From Amoebophrya sp. AT5.2 (lineage: Eukaryota; Sar; Dinophyceae; Syndiniales; Amoebophryaceae), in the NCBI GenBank assembly GCA_005223375.1, contig RXOD01004740.1:1-18715 (forward strand): a stretch of 18,715 nt of DNA, written 5' to 3'. The notes under the pieces were generated by a model. The model was not told the DNA's origin, searched no databases, and was given only the letters and a program-made list of their open reading frames with translations. Position 1 is the stretch's first letter. Every line of letters begins with the position of its first letter. Below, piece after piece: positions 15,517-18,715 of the stretch. The position numbers and the translations under genes are program-made.

Positions 15517-18500
15517 TCATCTCCACGGCCGAAGGTTCATGGTCGACGGCTGACCGCCTCTGGATACAACCGCTCCTGTCGATGACCCGCGGCGCGCTGC
15601 TCCACCCCCGCCCCCTCCACCCCTGCCCCCTCTGAGCATCGGCATTACCCCATGATTCACAGGGGGCGTCGGGTTCGACATGCGCCGCGGCCGTCCTCGC
15701 GGAGGTGGCTGAAAGTCGAAAGTTGTAAGCTCTTCTCGCGAGCTTCCGACCGTCGCCGCCTCGCTCCACTCCTCCCGCGCGCTCTGCTGTTCGGCCTCCG
15801 TGCCGATGAAGAAGGTGTCGATCGGAGATGCCCACTGCACTTGGTCGTACTCCGACTCGAGTCCCGCCGCCTGCGTCTGGTGCGCCAACCGCTGGTCCGC
15901 ATCCAGCGGCCCCAACGCCAAGCCGTAGGAGGGGGACCTTTTCGGCCCCGACGAAACCGAAGATCCGGTAGTGTTGCCGAGCAACGTGGGTAGGGGACGA
16001 GGACCCAGCATAGTACCCACGCCGGGGGCGCTGCCCGAGGAACTAGCCCCGCTCTGGTGAGCGGTCCACGGCTGGGACCGGTAGGTGGAAGAAGGGTCGG
16101 CCGACTCGTCCGCGTCGTTGTCAGTGTTGTACGGGTCGGAGTCAACTGTCAACCGCGAAATGCCGACCTGAGAGTGCTGTTCAGACATCCCGGAGGGAGC
16201 CTGCTGCTGCGAGGACCCATTCGCGGACTCGGCACTCGAGGCGGAGGGGGTCGCTCGACTTGCTTGCGGCCGCCGAGTCTGGCTGCTGCTTCTGCGCCGC
16301 GGCCCACCGCGGGGGACCGTGCTCGCGCTGCCTGCGGAGTCGCGGTGCGGTCGGTCAACGTCCGTCTGCAGCTGCTCTAGTACCTGCTGCTGCTGTAATT
16401 GCTCCTCCTCATCCTGCACAGCCCGGTCCGAAATCGAGCCGATAATCACGAGGTCGGAAGCGCCGTCACTTCCGGCAGCGTTGAGCGTCTGCTCCGGACT
16501 CACAGCCCCAGCCGGCGGGGCTCCTGTTAGCTGTGGAAAGGGGAATGGTGGGACCTGCGGCGGCGCCGTTTGCAGTTGCGACGCGTCTTCCAGGGACAGA
16601 AGCGCGTTCGTATCCATGCCTCCCAGCGCGCGCGTCAACGAGTTCGAAGTCTTCGAAGAAGTTGACGTGGTGGTGTAGGGACCCCCGGCGCCCGAGGCCC
16701 GGTACCGGTGCGGGACCCCGGCACCCGGCGCCGTCCACACGCAAAATCCTTCGTCGCCGAACTCCTCCGGGAAGTGAATTTCCGAATCTGAGTCGTCCGA
16801 CGGCGGCTCCGGCGCGTCGCGAATACGGTTTAGGGAAACAGACACACGCGTGATGAGCGCGGCCAAGTCTTCGCGGCGCGCGGAAAACCTCCCGCAAGTA
16901 GATGTTGAGTTTCCGCTCTGTCTCGTGCTTTGCCTGCTGGTGCGGCCCACACTTCCCCTTGTTCCACCCTGAGTCGCGAGCTCCCCGAGCGGCATTTCCT
17001 GCGGCATTTCCTCCATTTCGGCGATTTCCAGGGCGTCTTCGAGCCAACGGCTCTCCCGTTCCAGGTAGTCCACTGCCTGAACCTGTGGCTCCACGACAAG
17101 CGGTCGCGGCGACGCCTCGAAATCCTCTTCATCTTCGGCAACGCCTTCTTGCACCGGCATCAACGAGCCACCCGTGGAACCCAATCGACGACGGCTTGTT
17201 CCGGCGAAGGAATCGTCGTCCACCATCACGTGCTGCAACAGTGAGCCCGACGCGATTTCCTTGTCCGAAGCAGAGCTATCCGCCGGGTCGACGAAGTGGC
17301 ACTCGCTGCTGCTCGTCGGCTGCGTTTCCGCTGTGCTCGCCCGTCCCCCCATCGGGGGGGATCGGCCCGCGATCCCGACGGCCGGAAACGGCACTCCTAC
17401 AGATCCACTTCCTCCCCCGCTCACCGTCATCCGCGCAAACGGCGCAAGCAGCGCGGCTGCTGCATCCCCGGGCTGCTCCCCGTCCTCGTCGTCACTTGGT
17501 GAATCCGAGTCCGCGCCCCGCGGACCCGCCGCAGGAGGGACAGCACTGCCGGCGGTGGAGTCCGGCAACAGCCAACCCCGGACGCCCGCACCGATGTCCA
17601 CCGACGTGCTGAGTCCCAGGGACGAGGGCCCTGCGCCGTTGCCCGAGGACATGACGACGTCCTGCTCTACGTCTCCACCCGGGGACTGCGTGGCGTCCAG
17701 CGACCGCGGGTCGCGATAAACCCCAAATCGCAAGTACGCCAGCGTGGGATCGTTACTCACAGAGGTTCCTGCTGGATCTTCGGGACGTTCTTCATCTGCC
17801 GGATCCTGCATGTCTGCATCTCCTGCTTCCCCTTCTTCTTCCATCGGCTCCGCAGGAAACGTAGTGCGCACAGGCGCAAGCAGGGTGCGCTCCGCGAGCG
17901 GGTTGTTTCCGCTTCCTGCCGAGGAGGAATTACTGCCGGACGACGAAGATAGGTCCGGCAGGCCGACCGAGCCGTGCAGCGGCGGATAGCCTGCCGGTCT
18001 CGGTCCGCGCGGGGCAAACGGCGGTCGGCGCGCAGCATCACCGTCCACGTCCATCGGAGCCTGTTGCTGATCCGCTTGCGGCTGCGGCAAGTGACGCTGC
18101 ACCCCCCGCTCGACCTCGGTGACCTGTCTCTCCAGTCGCGCCAGTCCCTCGTTCATTTCGCGTTCATTTCTCATCTCGCGGGCCTGCCTCTCGAGCTCAT
18201 CCATCTGCCGTTCCAGCTCCCGCAGGGGCCCGCTTAAACTAAGTCCGTGTTGCTGTTCTTGTTGGGAGGGACCGTTGTCGTCCTCGAGATCTTGGTCGTC
18301 TTGATCTTGGTCCGCTTGCTGCGGCGGATCTCTGCGCGTGACTTCCAGCATCTGCCCGGGCTCACGCAGCGTCTCCTCCTGCCCCGCTCTGTCTGGGCTC
18401 GGCAGTGGCGTAATTTCCTCGGGAGGGTTCGTTCCCTCTCCCCCTCCAACCCCAGCAGAAGTAGATCCTCCTGCACCAACCGGCGCAGGCACTCGTCCAA

Positions 18501-18715
18501 ATCCTTCCAGCAGCGCCAGCCGCTCCGACCGCGACATCGGAACACGCCCACCCGAATCTGCCGCCGCAACTGCCGCCCCGCTTCCCGGAGCTGCACCCAC
18601 GCCGTCGCCTCCGAAGGGGTAGCCGGCACCGTACTGAACTCGCTCCTGCCAAAACGTGCTCTGCGGACGCCCCCGCGGCGCGCCGTGGATCGCGCAGAGT
18701 TGAGCTGCGGTCGAG
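15517..18715 (-). CDS. Large disordered protein with coiled coil and RGG-type tail, 5' end beyond the window (at least 1065 aa)
   Basis: The frame is open from the right edge to TGA at 15517-15519. There is no real start inside: the first in-frame candidate is only GTG, and coding continues upstream of it to the edge (AAQLCAIHGAPRGRPQ, then STFWQERVQYGAGY). No family is recognised. About 110-200 residues into the visible part lies a Glu/Arg/Gln/Leu heptad-like helix (LRELERQMDELERQAREM, then LARLERQVTEVERG), probably a coiled coil for dimer formation. Most of the rest is Ser/Gly/Pro/Asp/Glu-rich and predicted disordered, with a Gln run (EEQLQQQQVLEQLQ). Short ordered islands include EIHFPEEFGDEGFCVW. 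The last 40 residues carry RGG/GRG repeats and a polyglycine run (MLRGGRGGGGGGGAARRG), typical of RNA-binding tails. A scaffold or RNA-associated role is a guess. Confidence 0.8.
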   Translation of the reverse strand, partial: STAAQLCAIHGAPRGRPQSTFWQERVQYGAGYPFGGDGVGAAPGSGAAVAAADSGGRVPMSRSERLALLEGFGRVPAPVGAGGSTSAGVGGGEGTNPPEEITPLPSPDRAGQEETLREPGQMLEVTRRDPPQQADQDQDDQDLEDDNGPSQQEQQHGLSLSGPLRELERQMDELERQAREMRNEREMNEGLARLERQVTEVERGVQRHLPQPQADQQQAPMDVDGDAARRPPFAPRGPRPAGYPPLHGSVGLPDLSSSSGSNSSSAGSGNNPLAERTLLAPVRTTFPAEPMEEEGEAGDADMQDPADEERPEDPAGTSVSNDPTLAYLRFGVYRDPRSLDATQSPGGDVEQDVVMSSGNGAGPSSLGLSTSVDIGAGVRGWLLPDSTAGSAVPPAAGPRGADSDSPSDDEDGEQPGDAAAALLAPFARMTVSGGGSGSVGVPFPAVGIAGRSPPMGGRASTAETQPTSSSECHFVDPADSSASDKEIASGSLLQHVMVDDDSFAGTSRRRLGSTGGSLMPVQEGVAEDEEDFEASPRPLVVEPQVQAVDYLERESRWLEDALEIAEMEEMPQEMPLGELATQGGTRGSVGRTSRQSTRQSGNSTSTCGRFSARREDLAALITRVSVSLNRIRDAPEPPSDDSDSEIHFPEEFGDEGFCVWTAPGAGVPHRYRASGAGGPYTTTSTSSKTSNSLTRALGGMDTNALLSLEDASQLQTAPPQVPPFPFPQLTGAPPAGAVSPEQTLNAAGSDGASDLVIIGSISDRAVQDEEEQLQQQQVLEQLQTDVDRPHRDSAGSASTVPRGGPRRRSSSQTRRPQASRATPSASSAESANGSSQQQAPSGMSEQHSQVGISRLTVDSDPYNTDNDADESADPSSTYRSQPWTAHQSGASSSGSAPGVGTMLGPRPLPTLLGNTTGSSVSSGPKRSPSYGLALGPLDADQRLAHQTQAAGLESEYDQVQWASPIDTFFIGTEAEQQSAREEWSEAATVGSSREELTTFDFQPPPRGRPRRMSNPTPPVNHGVMPMLRGGRGGGGGGGAARRGSSTGAVVSRGGQPSTMNLRPWR

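Noticed and set aside
16466..17047. Minus-strand Arg-rich frame of 193 codons
   Set aside because: It overlaps the right-edge gene in another frame and has the Arg/Gly composition expected of an out-of-frame shadow.
1..18715. Recurrent TACTAG / CTAGTA motif, sometimes at gene ends
   Set aside because: I counted about nine occurrences on both strands, which is close to the number expected by chance for a 6-mer in a window of this length.
1..18715. Mobile element, virus-derived or defence system
   Set aside because: I found no transposase, integrase, reverse transcriptase, capsid, nuclease or polymerase motif and no terminal repeats bounding the genes.

Overview
The window looks like eukaryotic nuclear DNA from a protist. 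Nearly every convincing gene is on the minus strand. Between 11.8 and 14.05 kb a gene is cut into short GC-rich exons by introns of about 140 to 160 bp. Some long genes are single exons that encode large proteins rich in Ser, Ala, Gly, Gln and Arg. Gene-poor stretches of 1 to 2 kb lie between them. One-way gene order, one apparent non-GT intron donor and a weak resemblance to the dinoflagellate spliced leader upstream of one start codon fit a dinoflagellate or syndinian alveolate such as Amoebophrya. This placement is an inference, since no gene here is a recognised taxonomic marker.

Layout from left to right (genes read right to left). 1-517 has no gene and carries a degenerate duplication of the 3' end of the next gene. 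518-973 is a short basic hypothetical protein whose 5' end may be spliced. 974-1992 is unresolved. 1993-2514 is a hypothetical protein with a Lys/Arg-rich tail. 2636-6697 is a single ORF of 1353 aa, with a presequence-like N-terminus and a Cys/His pattern near the C-terminus. A 58-bp tandem repeat fills the short gap to the next gene. 6931-9252 is a 773-aa protein with an Arg/Ser-rich front and a compact C-terminal region. 9253-11782 has no confident gene but has direct repeats and an AT-rich pocket. 11783-14045 is a spliced gene (or two), with at least three introns supported by GT-AG ends and matching phase. 14046-15516 has no gene. 15517 to the right edge is a gene cut by the window end, encoding at least 1065 aa, mostly disordered, with a coiled coil and an RGG-type tail.

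I could not assign any of these proteins to a named family from sequence alone. I see no transposase, reverse transcriptase, CRISPR array, tRNA or rRNA. No pathway or defence system can be reconstructed. The notable content is a run of large proteins I do not recognise, plus unusual splice junctions and local repeats. The N-terminal presequence, zinc-site, SR/RGG and spliced-leader readings are hypotheses from composition and short motifs.
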